This document shows positions 1 to 6,235 of a stretch of DNA of 24,934 bases, one piece after another. Within the stretch, counting starts at the first letter, position 1. Every line of letters starts with the position of its first letter. Below the pieces are notes generated by a model. The model had not been told where the DNA came from, made no database searches, and saw only the letters and a list, made by a program, of their open reading frames with translations. Both the position numbers and the translations under genes were made by a program. Origin of the DNA: Streptomyces sp. NRRL F-5727 (GTDB lineage: Bacteria > Actinomycetota > Actinomycetes > Streptomycetales > Streptomycetaceae); assembly GCF_000719555.1 (NCBI RefSeq), contig NZ_JOGX01000083.1, positions 1 through 24,934 on the forward strand, given 5' to 3'.

Positions 1-939
1 GGCGGGGCGGGTGCGGCGGCGCCGGAAGAGGGAGGTTCCCCGGCGCCGCCCCTTCCCGTCATCGGGGGCTCCGCCCCCGGACTCCCGCGCCTCGACCGCC
101 GGTGGGGCTGGATGCGGGCGCGGCGGCGCGTCCCGCCCCGCCAGCCGCTCCTTCAGCTCGCCCGCCCGCCTCCGCGCGTCCCGGACCGTCAGCGGCAGCG
201 GGTCCCAGCCCGCGGCCCGACCCAGGGCGACGACCGGCGGGTGCACCGGCGAGACGGCCATGATCTCGGCGGGGGTGCCGAGGACCGCCTCCGGCAGCAG
301 CAGGACGCGGTCGGCGTACTGGACGACCCGCTCCAGGCGGTGCTCCGCCATGAGGACCGTCGTGCCGAGGTCGTGGACGAGCCGCTGGAGCACCGCCAGG
401 ACGTCCTCCGCCGCCGACGGGTCGAGCGCGGAGGTCGGCTCGTCGAGGACGAGGACCTTGGGGTGGGTGGTCAGGACGGAGCCGATCGCCACCCGCTGCT
501 GCTGCCCGCCGGAGAGGGTCGCGAGGGGCCGGTCGCGGAGGTCGGCGAGGCCCAGCAGGTCCAGGGTCTCCTCGACGCGCCGCCGCATCACCGCCGGGGC
601 GAGGCCCAGGGACTCCATGCCGTAGGCGAGCTCGTCCTCGACGGTGTCGGTGACGAAGTGGCCGAGCGGGTCCTGCCCGACCGTGCCGACAAGGTCGGCC
701 AGCTCGCGCGGGTGGTGGGTACGGGTGTCCCGGCCGTCCACGGTGACCCGGCCCCGCAGCGTCCCGCCGGTGAAGTGGGGGACGAGCCCGGAGACCGCGC
801 CGAGGAGGGTGGACTTGCCGACGCCGGACGGGCCGACGAGGAGGACCAGCTCGCCCTCGGGGATCGTGAGGTCGACGTCCCGAAGGGTGGGGCCGGCGGC
901 GTCCTCGTACGTCACGGAGACGTTGTCGAAGCGGATCAC
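1..939 (-). CDS. ECF/cobalt-type ABC transporter ATP-binding protein (EcfA-like), cut by the left edge
   Basis: ATPase subunit expected to power an energy-coupling-factor (ECF) importer on the inner face of the membrane. The GTG start at 939 overlaps the stop of the EcfT gene in GTGA. In 313 visible codons I see Walker A GPSGVGKST (residues 36-44), a Q-loop GQDPLGHF (Q89), the signature LSGGQQQR (142-149), Walker B VLVLDEP (162-168) and an H-loop AEH (H200). After about residue 250 the sequence becomes a Gly/Pro/Arg-rich stretch that is still open at base 1. That could be a linker to a second ATPase domain, as in fused EcfA1-EcfA2 (YkoD-type) proteins, or simply a low-complexity tail; the window cannot decide. 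Operon position behind a cobalamin riboswitch suggests a corrinoid or cobalt substrate. The family call is firm; the substrate is inferred. Confidence 0.9.
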   Translation of the reverse strand, partial: MIRFDNVSVTYEDAAGPTLRDVDLTIPEGELVLLVGPSGVGKSTLLGAVSGLVPHFTGGTLRGRVTVDGRDTRTHHPRELADLVGTVGQDPLGHFVTDTVEDELAYGMESLGLAPAVMRRRVEETLDLLGLADLRDRPLATLSGGQQQRVAIGSVLTTHPKVLVLDEPTSALDPSAAEDVLAVLQRLVHDLGTTVLMAEHRLERVVQYADRVLLLPEAVLGTPAEIMAVSPVHPPVVALGRAAGWDPLPLTVRDARRRAGELKERLAGRDAPPRPHPAPPAVEARESGGGAPDDGKGRRRGTSLFRRRRTRPA

Positions 940-2078
940 GCGGACGACCCTTCGGCGGCAGGCGGTACGGGGGCGATGAGGGCGGGCAGCAGGCCGGGCA
1001 GGACCGACAGGGCCGGCCACAGCGGCAGCTCCGGCGCGACGAGCGGCACGACGCCCGGGTGGAGGGCCTCCGGCGCGTACGCGTTGGCGCGGATCATGAG
1101 GACGGCCACGGTGACGCCGGACGCGGCGACCAGCCAGGACCGGGGGCCGAAGCGGTCCGGCCGGTAGCGGGTGCGGACGCTCCGCCGGCCGCCGAGCCGC
1201 AGCCCCGCGACGGCCGCGAGGAGCCCGGCGGCGAACAGCGGCAGCCCGTATCCGGCGCCCTGGGCCGCGAGCAGCCCGTACGAGCCGGCGCAGACGCCGA
1301 GCAGCCCGCCGAGGGTGAGGACGTCGGTGGTGCGGCGGACGGCCGGCGGGACCTGGGCGGTGCGCCCGTACCCGCGCGCGTCCATCGACGCGGCGACGGC
1401 GACGGACCGTTCGAGGGCGCCCTCCAGGACGGGCAGGCCGATCTGGAGGACCGCCCGTACCCCGCCGGTGGGCCGGCCGCGCAGCCGCCGGGCGGTGCGG
1501 AGCCGGACGACGTCGGCGACCAGGTTCGGCGCGAAGGTCATCGCCACGACGACCGCGACACCGGCCTCGTACAGCGCCCCGGGCAGCGACTTCAGCAGCC
1601 GCGCCGGGTTGGCGAGCGCGTTGGCCGCGCCGACGCAGATCAGCAGGGCGGCCAGCTTGAGCCCGTCGTACAGGGCGAAGACCAGCTGCTCGGCGGTGAC
1701 CCGGCCGCCGATCCGGATGCCCTGCGCCCACGCCGGCAGCGGCAGCTCGGGCAGGACGAACAGCTCGTGCGCGCCCGGGATCGGGGAGCCCAGCACCACC
1801 GAGAAGACGATCCGCAGGGCGACGACGAACAGGCCGAGCTTGACGAAGGCCCCGTACGAGCGGGCCCAGGGCGCGTCCGTACGGCGCGCGGCCACCACGT
1901 ATCCGGCGACGCCGACGATCAGCCCGAGCAGCAGCGGGTTGGTGGTCCGGGAGGCGGCGACGGCGAGCCCGAGGGCCCACAGCCACCAGGCGCCCGGGTG
2001 CAGCGCGTTGCCCCGGTCCGCCACGGGCGCGAGGAGGCGCCCCGGCAGGCCGGGGGTGACGGACGGGGCCTGGCTCAT
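936..2078 (-). CDS. Energy-coupling factor transporter transmembrane protein, EcfT/CbiQ family
   Basis: Membrane scaffold that couples the ATPases to a substrate-binding S component. The 380-residue protein begins MSQAPSVTPG, with its ATG overlapping the upstream stop as ATGA. It has several hydrophobic helices (about 32-62, 78-98, 135-157, 168-190). It also has the two Ala-Arg-Gly-type coupling motifs of EcfT, ARRLRGRP (197-203) and SMDARGYGR (231-239). CbiQ/EcfT proteins are usually about 250-270 residues, so the roughly 130 extra C-terminal residues, with three or four more hydrophobic stretches ending at AEGSSA, are an extension of unknown role. No separate S component is visible in the window. 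It may lie beyond the left edge, or the extra helices may contribute. It is translationally coupled to the genes on both sides. Confidence 0.9.
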   Translation of the reverse strand: MSQAPSVTPGLPGRLLAPVADRGNALHPGAWWLWALGLAVAASRTTNPLLLGLIVGVAGYVVAARRTDAPWARSYGAFVKLGLFVVALRIVFSVVLGSPIPGAHELFVLPELPLPAWAQGIRIGGRVTAEQLVFALYDGLKLAALLICVGAANALANPARLLKSLPGALYEAGVAVVVAMTFAPNLVADVVRLRTARRLRGRPTGGVRAVLQIGLPVLEGALERSVAVAASMDARGYGRTAQVPPAVRRTTDVLTLGGLLGVCAGSYGLLAAQGAGYGLPLFAAGLLAAVAGLRLGGRRSVRTRYRPDRFGPRSWLVAASGVTVAVLMIRANAYAPEALHPGVVPLVAPELPLWPALSVLPGLLPALIAPVPPAAEGSSA

Positions 2079-2749
2079 GCGCGTCGGCGGGACTTCCAGA
2101 CGGCGGCGGCGCCGAGGGCGAGGACGGCTCCGCCGCCGACGAGGAGGCCGGCCGACGGGCCGCCGTCGGAGGGCTCGGCGGCCCGGGGGGCGGCCTTCGG
2201 GGCGGTGGACGCGGGGGAGGCGCCGGAGTCGGCGACCGCCTCGCCGCAGCCCTGCCGCGGATAGCCCGCGATGCCGCAGAGCATCGCGGAGCTGTCGTAG
2301 CGGAGCGGCTTGGCGACGGCCGCGAGGGCGTCCGCGGCGGTGGCGTTCTCGGCGACACGTGCGCAGCCGGTCGTCGGCTCGTCCTTCGGCGGGGTCTCCC
2401 CGGCGGGCGCGTCCTGCGCGGTGCCGAAGTCGACGACGACGGCGATCCGCTTCGTCCCGGCGCTTCGCTCCACGCCGCCGCAGAGGGCGGCGAAGTCGGG
2501 TGCGGCGGTCGGCTTCGCCGCGTCGGCGGAGTCCTCGCTCAGCGCGAAGCGGAAACCGACGGCGGCGCCGTCGGCGGGCCGGGCGGTCGCCGGGCCCTGG
2601 TGGGCGTAGCTCCACTTCCCGGCGTCGGCCTCCCAGTACGACCAGTACCGGTAGCCGGCCGCCTGGGCGGGGGCCGCCGCGCCGAGGGCGAGCAGCAGCC
2701 CGGCGGCGCCGCACGCCAGCGCGCCGGAAGCCTTCCTGGGGAGGGTCAC
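2075..2749 (-). CDS. SCO2322-family secreted, membrane-anchored protein; resembles a transcobalamin beta domain
   Basis: Exported protein of 224 residues. The start is GTG at 2749, overlapping the upstream stop as GTGA. It has a signal peptide (residues 1-31, ending PAQAAG), a compact domain of about 140 residues, a Pro/Ala-rich linker (175-198), a C-terminal membrane helix (201-217) and a KSRRRA tail, so the domain should face outward. The segment YRYWSYWEADAGKWSYA (33-49) followed by DGAAVGFRF resembles the YW...NG.W.Y...DGD pattern of the DUF4430/transcobalamin C-terminal domain. ENATAADALAAV (134-145) resembles its ATVLDAL strand-helix. Four cysteines lie in the exported domain (90, 129, 158, 168). 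It sits between an alpha-barrel surface protein and EcfT under a B12 riboswitch. The family name is recognised from Streptomyces annotation; the B12-binding role is inference. Confidence 0.8.
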   Translation of the reverse strand: MTLPRKASGALACGAAGLLLALGAAAPAQAAGYRYWSYWEADAGKWSYAHQGPATARPADGAAVGFRFALSEDSADAAKPTAAPDFAALCGGVERSAGTKRIAVVVDFGTAQDAPAGETPPKDEPTTGCARVAENATAADALAAVAKPLRYDSSAMLCGIAGYPRQGCGEAVADSGASPASTAPKAAPRAAEPSDGGPSAGLLVGGGAVLALGAAAVWKSRRRA

Positions 2750-4005
2750 TTCTTGCGGCCGCTCAGGAGGAAGCCGATGCCGACGCCGACGACCATGCCG
2801 ATGCCGATGATCCACCAGACGTCGAAGCCGAGGAACGAGTCGTCCTCCTCGTCCTCGGTGGAGGCGGCGGAGGTGTCGGGGGTCTTGGGCGTCGGGCCGG
2901 TCGCGTTCAGCGCCTCGACCAGGTCGACCTTGCCGAACTCGCGCGGGTCGGCCTCCATCGCGCGCGCGGCCAGGATGAGCTGCGCGTAGGCGGCGGGGCC
3001 GGACTGCTTCGCCCACGGGCCGGCGTTCTGCTCCAGCCACTGGAGGGCGGGCTCGGCGAGCCGGGCGGTGCCGGCGGCGGCGAGGGCGACGACCGCGTCG
3101 GCGGTGTTGCCGAAGTCCGGCTTCGGCTCGGCGTCGGTGGCGCCCGGCAGCGGCGGGGTGGTCAGGTGACCGGTCTGTCCGATCGACTTGGCGAGGTAGG
3201 AGGCGCCGTTGAGGGCGGCCCGCTCGACGGTCGGCTCGGAGAGGTCGACGCAGGTCGGGGCCTGCGGCGGGGTGGCCTTCACGGCCGTGATGCCCTTGCC
3301 GAGCCCGGCGAGGGTGGCGGCGGCGGTCGCGTCCGCGTTGGCGAGCAGCTTGCCCGTCTTGTCCGGCTGGTACGCGAAGGCGCCCGGGCCCTCGTCGTCG
3401 GAGCAGGGCAGCGCGAGCGCGAGCAGCGCGTCGTAGGGGGTGCGGCCCTGGGCCGAGGTGTACGAGCCGGGCTTGACGCCCGACGCGGCGAGGGCGCTGA
3501 CGACGATCGAGGTCGAGTTGGCGTCGCTGGGGCCGCCGGGGGTGTAGCTCCAGCCGCCGTCCTTGTTCTGCACGCCGCGCAGCCAGCCGTAGCCGGACTT
3601 GACCGCGGTGTCGATCTTCGTCGGGTCGGCGGCCTCGCGGCGGACCGCGCCGAGCGCCTGGAGGGCGACGGCGGTGGCGTTGGAGTCCCGCATCGTCTTG
3701 TCGTCGCAGGGCTTCGTGGTGTCCGCGCGGTAGGAGGCGAAGGAGCCGTCCGCGCACTGCTGGCCGAGCAGCCAGTCCACCGCCTGGTCGGCCGGCTGGT
3801 AGCCGCTGGCGCGCTGGGCGAGGAAGGCGAGCGACTGGCGCCAGACGCCGTCGTAGGTGGGGTCGCCCTTGCCGTACAGACCGGGCGGGAGCGCGGCGGC
3901 GGAAGCGCTCGGCGAGGGGGCGGCGGCGGCCGTGCCGGTCGCGGCGGTGCTGAGCACGGCTGCCGCTGCGGTGAGCGCGGCGGCGGCGCGGCGGACGCTG
4001 ATCAT
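2746..4005 (-). CDS. Secreted prenyltransferase/squalene-oxidase-repeat (alpha/alpha barrel) protein, C-terminally anchored; transcobalamin alpha-domain-like
   Basis: First gene of the riboswitch operon, 419 residues. ATG at 4005 follows GAGAGG by 5 nt and is preferred over an upstream in-frame GTG at 4026. A signal peptide covers about 1-30. Helical-pair repeats include QQCADGSF (82-89), the QW motif QNKDGGW (146-152) and recurring D/N-x-(T/A)-A-type helix starts such as RDSNATAVAL, DANSTSIVV, NADATAAATL and FGNTADAVV. The same repeat style builds the (alpha/alpha)6 barrel of animal intrinsic factor and transcobalamin. Cysteines at 84, 100, 201 and 252 could form two disulfides in an exported protein. 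An acidic stretch TEDEEDD (383-389), a membrane helix (396-414) and GRKK tail follow. It has no DXDD or similar cyclase motif, so an enzymatic terpene role is unlikely. The fold call is firm; corrinoid binding is inferred from operon and regulation. Confidence 0.85.
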   Translation of the reverse strand: MISVRRAAAALTAAAAVLSTAATGTAAAAPSPSASAAALPPGLYGKGDPTYDGVWRQSLAFLAQRASGYQPADQAVDWLLGQQCADGSFASYRADTTKPCDDKTMRDSNATAVALQALGAVRREAADPTKIDTAVKSGYGWLRGVQNKDGGWSYTPGGPSDANSTSIVVSALAASGVKPGSYTSAQGRTPYDALLALALPCSDDEGPGAFAYQPDKTGKLLANADATAAATLAGLGKGITAVKATPPQAPTCVDLSEPTVERAALNGASYLAKSIGQTGHLTTPPLPGATDAEPKPDFGNTADAVVALAAAGTARLAEPALQWLEQNAGPWAKQSGPAAYAQLILAARAMEADPREFGKVDLVEALNATGPTPKTPDTSAASTEDEEDDSFLGFDVWWIIGIGMVVGVGIGFLLSGRKK

Positions 4006-4033
4006 GGTTGCCTCTCGTGCGGGCACCGGACAC

Positions 4034-4064
4034 CGGCGCCCCTGAGGGCCCGCGTCCGGCGCCG
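4034..4064 (-). promoter_or_regulatory. Possible riboswitch expression-platform hairpin
   Basis: A 7-bp perfect inverted repeat, CGGCGCC (4034-4040) and GGCGCCG (4058-4064), lies between the B12 aptamer and the start codon at 4005. In the RNA it ends about 28 nt before the ATG. There is no T-run, so control by pairing near the ribosome site seems likelier than intrinsic termination. The role is inferred from position only. Confidence 0.4.
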
Positions 4065-4087
4065 TATTCCTCGACGGTGCCGGCGCT

Positions 4088-4204
4088 CACGTCCCAGAGG
4101 CAGGGCGTTCCGGCTCCGTGCCTCGGGGCACGTCACGGTTGCGGGTCAGCGCCGGAGTCGCACCGGCTTTCCCCTGCTCGGGCATGAAGACGACCGGGCC
4201 ACTG
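4088..4204 (-). promoter_or_regulatory. Cobalamin riboswitch aptamer (B12 element)
   Basis: Read on the minus strand, this leader contains GGGGAA, then the conserved core GCCGGTGCGACTCCGGCGCT leading into GACCCGCAACCG, and downstream the B12 box GAGCCGGAACGCCCTGCC. These match in order the known cobalamin element (GGGAA, CCGGTGCGAATCCGG, CTGNCCCGCAACYG, and AGYCNGRANRCCYGCC). The aptamer ends about 85 nt before the ATG at 4005, leaving room for an expression platform. It begins about 40 bp after the stop of the upstream same-strand MBL gene, so its promoter must lie in that short gap or inside the MBL gene's 3' end. Known B12 riboswitches of this type repress the downstream gene when adenosyl- or methylcobalamin is plentiful. 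The limits of P1 are approximate. Confidence 0.93.
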
Positions 4205-4244
4205 TACCGGCCCGTACGGCCCTGTCCCCGGGGTGCGAGCCGCG

Positions 4245-5294
4245 TCACACCGCCACGTACGCCACCGGCTCCGTCCCGGTCACGGCCTCCGCGCGGCCCA
4301 GCTTCACCAGGCGGCGGATGTGGGCCTCGGCCTCGCTGACGGCGATGTTGCGGGAGCCGTAGGGGATGTGGTCCCAGGGCCGGTTCCACTCCATGCGCTC
4401 GGCGAGCTGCCAGGGGGTGAGCGGGGTGGTGAGGAGGGCGAGGAGGCCGGCGAGCCGGTCCTCGTGGTGGTCGAGGAGTTCGCGGACGCGCCCGGCGGCG
4501 TCGGGGAAGGCGTGCTGGTGGGCGGGGAGGACCTCGGCGACGCCGAGCCGGCCGATCCGCTCCAAGGAGTCGAGGTAGTCGCCGAGGGGATCGGTCACAG
4601 TCGCATCGTCGGGGTCCTCGTAGAGGCCGATGTGCGGGGAGATCCCGGGGAGGAGGTGGTCGCCGGAGAAGAGCCGGCCGTGGCCGGGGAGCCCGGCGGG
4701 ATGCTCCTCCTCCAGGTGGAGGCAGACATGGCCGGGGGTGTGGCCGGGCGTCCAGACGGCGCGGAGCCGGCGTCCGGCGAGGTCGAGGAGCTCGCCGGGG
4801 ACGATCTCCCAGTCGGGGAGGGCCGCGCCGAGGCCGGGCAGGGTGCGCATCCGGCCCCCGGAGCGGGCGGCGCGCAGCGGCGCGAGGTGTTCCTCGGGGG
4901 CGCCGGCGGCGGTGAGCTTGCGGGCGAGGTAGTCGAGCCAGGCGGCGGGGTCGGAGTCGCGGGTGCGGCGGACGACGGCGGTGTCGGCGGCGTGCATGGC
5001 GATCCAGGCACCGGACTCCTCCCGCACCCGGCCGGACAGCCCGTGGTGGTCGGGGTGGTGGTGGGTGATGACGATGCCGTGGATCTCGCTCACCCCGATC
5101 CCCAACGCCCGCAGTCCGTCGGTGAGTTCGGTCCAGGAGTCGGGGTCGTCCCAGCCGGTGTCGACGAGGACCGGGCCGCGGTCGGTGTCGAGGACGTGGA
5201 CGAGGGTGTGCCCCAGCGGGTTGTCCGGGATGGGCACCCGCAGCGACCAGACGCCACCGCCGTGCTCGGTCACCCGGTCGTTCGCCTGCCTCAT
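4245..5294 (-). CDS. MBL-fold metallo-hydrolase with C-terminal winged-helix domain
   Basis: A 349-residue metallo-beta-lactamase-fold hydrolase. The ATG at 5294 is preceded by GAGGG at 5-nt spacing; a GTG six bases upstream lacks a usable ribosome site. The zinc motif HxHxDH is seen as HHHPDH (78-83), followed by WTPGHTPGH and FSGDH, which supply further metal ligands, and LPAHQHAF near residue 260. The C-terminal part (LTPWQLAERM to LVKLGRAEAV) looks like the winged-helix tail of glyoxalase II/LACTB2-like enzymes. The substrate cannot be told; thioester or lactone hydrolysis is common in this group. The gene has a good promoter with a palindromic operator, so it is probably controlled by a TetR-type regulator not encoded beside it. 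It lies upstream of the riboswitch operon on the same strand. Confidence 0.88.
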   Translation of the reverse strand: MRQANDRVTEHGGGVWSLRVPIPDNPLGHTLVHVLDTDRGPVLVDTGWDDPDSWTELTDGLRALGIGVSEIHGIVITHHHPDHHGLSGRVREESGAWIAMHAADTAVVRRTRDSDPAAWLDYLARKLTAAGAPEEHLAPLRAARSGGRMRTLPGLGAALPDWEIVPGELLDLAGRRLRAVWTPGHTPGHVCLHLEEEHPAGLPGHGRLFSGDHLLPGISPHIGLYEDPDDATVTDPLGDYLDSLERIGRLGVAEVLPAHQHAFPDAAGRVRELLDHHEDRLAGLLALLTTPLTPWQLAERMEWNRPWDHIPYGSRNIAVSEAEAHIRRLVKLGRAEAVTGTEPVAYVAV

Positions 5295-5333
5295 GAGCAC
5301 CCTCGTCTCCGCGCGGCGGTAAGGCCGTTGCTC

Positions 5334-5361
5334 ACTATAACGGCAACTGACGCACCGTCAG
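5334..5361 (-). promoter_or_regulatory. Promoter of the MBL gene with operator CTGACG-N3-CGTCAG over the -35
   Basis: On the minus strand, CTGACG (5361-5356) serves as a -35 and TATAGT (5339-5334) as a -10, with a 16-bp spacer. The perfect palindrome CTGACGGTGCGTCAG (5361-5347) covers the -35, so a bound protein would block RNA polymerase. The same 6-3-6 palindrome occurs in front of the LLM oxidoreductase gene at 15360-15374. Confidence 0.65.
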
Positions 5362-5589
5362 AGACTTGGTGCGGACCGTCCTCGAATCACCCATCGCAGT
5401 GACGGAGGGTGAGATTTTCCGCCCCTGATGGAGCAATATGCGGATAAACGATCACGTGCCGTGACAGAGATGTCCCGTGGCTCGCTCCGGGGCTCCGGCG
5501 CTCCGGCGCCGGTCGGCCGCGGCTCTCGTCAGCCTCGTCCCCCGCCCCACCCGCAGCCCCATCCGTCATCCACACCCCACGGAGACTTC

Positions 5590-6075
5590 ATGCGTCGCGC
5601 TTTCGCCACAGCCCTCATGACGGCGGCGGTCACCGTCGCCGGCATGGCCACGGCCACGGCCCAGAGCCCCCACTTCATCGGCGAGGTCACCTGCACCAAG
5701 TCGATCACCACCGGTCTCAGCTGCAGCGGCAAGGCGGCCGGCCTGGGCAGCAGCCCGACCGCCGCCTTCCTCACGGCGTCCTCGATCGACGCCGAGTACG
5801 TGTGCGTCAACCGCGGCGGCAACGTCGCGCCCGGCCAGGGCGTCGAGTTCCAGCAGGTGGTCGGCCCGGTCCAGCAGATCGCCCCCCGCAACGGCCAGAT
5901 CACGTTCAGGGACGTGCGGATCCCCGTGCCGGAGTCCCCCTCCGCGCGGGACGTGTGTCCCAACGGGAACTGGAGGGTGCAGCTGCTGCACCTGACGTTC
6001 AACGACGTCACGCTGCACATCCAGCAGAACGGCGTGGACATCCTCACCCGGGACCTCGGCGACATCGACCCGTGA
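5590..6075 (+). CDS. Small secreted protein of unknown function
   Basis: 161 residues. ATG at 5590 follows an ACGGAG ribosome site; earlier in-frame starts would add a Pro/Arg-rich stretch with no signal character. A Sec-type signal peptide is clear: MRR, a hydrophobic AFATALMTAAVTVAGMATA core, and probable cleavage after TATAQ or nearby. The mature part has four cysteines (VTCTKS, LSCSG, YVCVN, DVCPNGNW), which would suit two disulfide bonds, and alternating hydrophobic patterns suggesting a beta-rich domain (VEFQQVV, QITFRDV, VTLHIQQNGVDIL). I do not recognise the family. It stands alone between an MBL gene and a strong terminator, with about 295 bp upstream shared with the divergent MBL promoter. 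Confidence 0.75.
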   Translation: MRRAFATALMTAAVTVAGMATATAQSPHFIGEVTCTKSITTGLSCSGKAAGLGSSPTAAFLTASSIDAEYVCVNRGGNVAPGQGVEFQQVVGPVQQIAPRNGQITFRDVRIPVPESPSARDVCPNGNWRVQLLHLTFNDVTLHIQQNGVDILTRDLGDIDP

Positions 6076-6091
6076 TCCGGCCGCGCGGCCT

Positions 6092-6128
6092 GCCGGAGGG
6101 CCTCCCCGCGCGGGGGAGGCCCTCCGGC
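6092..6128 (+). terminator. Strong hairpin terminator after the secreted-protein gene
   Basis: A perfect 16-bp inverted repeat (6092-6107 with 6113-6128, loop GCGCG) begins 17 nt after the stop at 6075. It has no T-run, as is usual for Streptomyces hairpin terminators. It separates the secreted-protein gene from the aldehyde dehydrogenase promoter. Confidence 0.85.
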
Positions 6129-6165
6129 CCGTCCGGCCCGTGCCGGAGCCTGGCGTACTGGAACT

Positions 6166-6183
6166 AGAACTGGTATCAGTTCT
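6166..6183 (+). promoter_or_regulatory. Operator-like palindrome upstream of aldehyde dehydrogenase
   Basis: AGAACTGGTATCAGTTCT has perfect 7-bp arms around GTAT, 53 bp before the ATG at 6236. Preceded by T, it contains a TAGAAC half-site, which also occurs in the site at 8762-8775 (minus strand). It is a candidate target of the TetR regulator at 7955-8590, though arm spacing differs from the KstR consensus. Confidence 0.6.
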
Positions 6184-6235
6184 GAGGCACAGTCAGATTA
6201 CGTCGGGTACCGCGTGGTTCGGGAGGCGTCCGGTC

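Noticed and set aside
2746..4005. Terpene or squalene-hopene cyclase
   Set aside because: The protein has a QW motif but no DXDD-type catalytic acid, and it is exported and anchored, which does not suit a cyclase.
1171..4362. A very long plus-strand open frame (over 1000 codons)
   Set aside because: It lies antisense to the riboswitch operon and EcfT/ATPase genes, is dominated by Arg, Gly, Ala and Pro, and reads through the riboswitch. It is a by-product of G+C-rich codon use on the other strand.
5428..5589. N-terminal extension of the small secreted protein
   Set aside because: The extension is Arg/Pro-rich and would bury the signal peptide; ATG 5590 has a ribosome site and immediately starts a proper signal sequence.
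6140..6235. N-terminal extension of the aldehyde dehydrogenase
   Set aside because: It would place coding sequence over the palindromic operator and lacks a ribosome site; ATG 6236 has GGGAGG and gives the normal family length.
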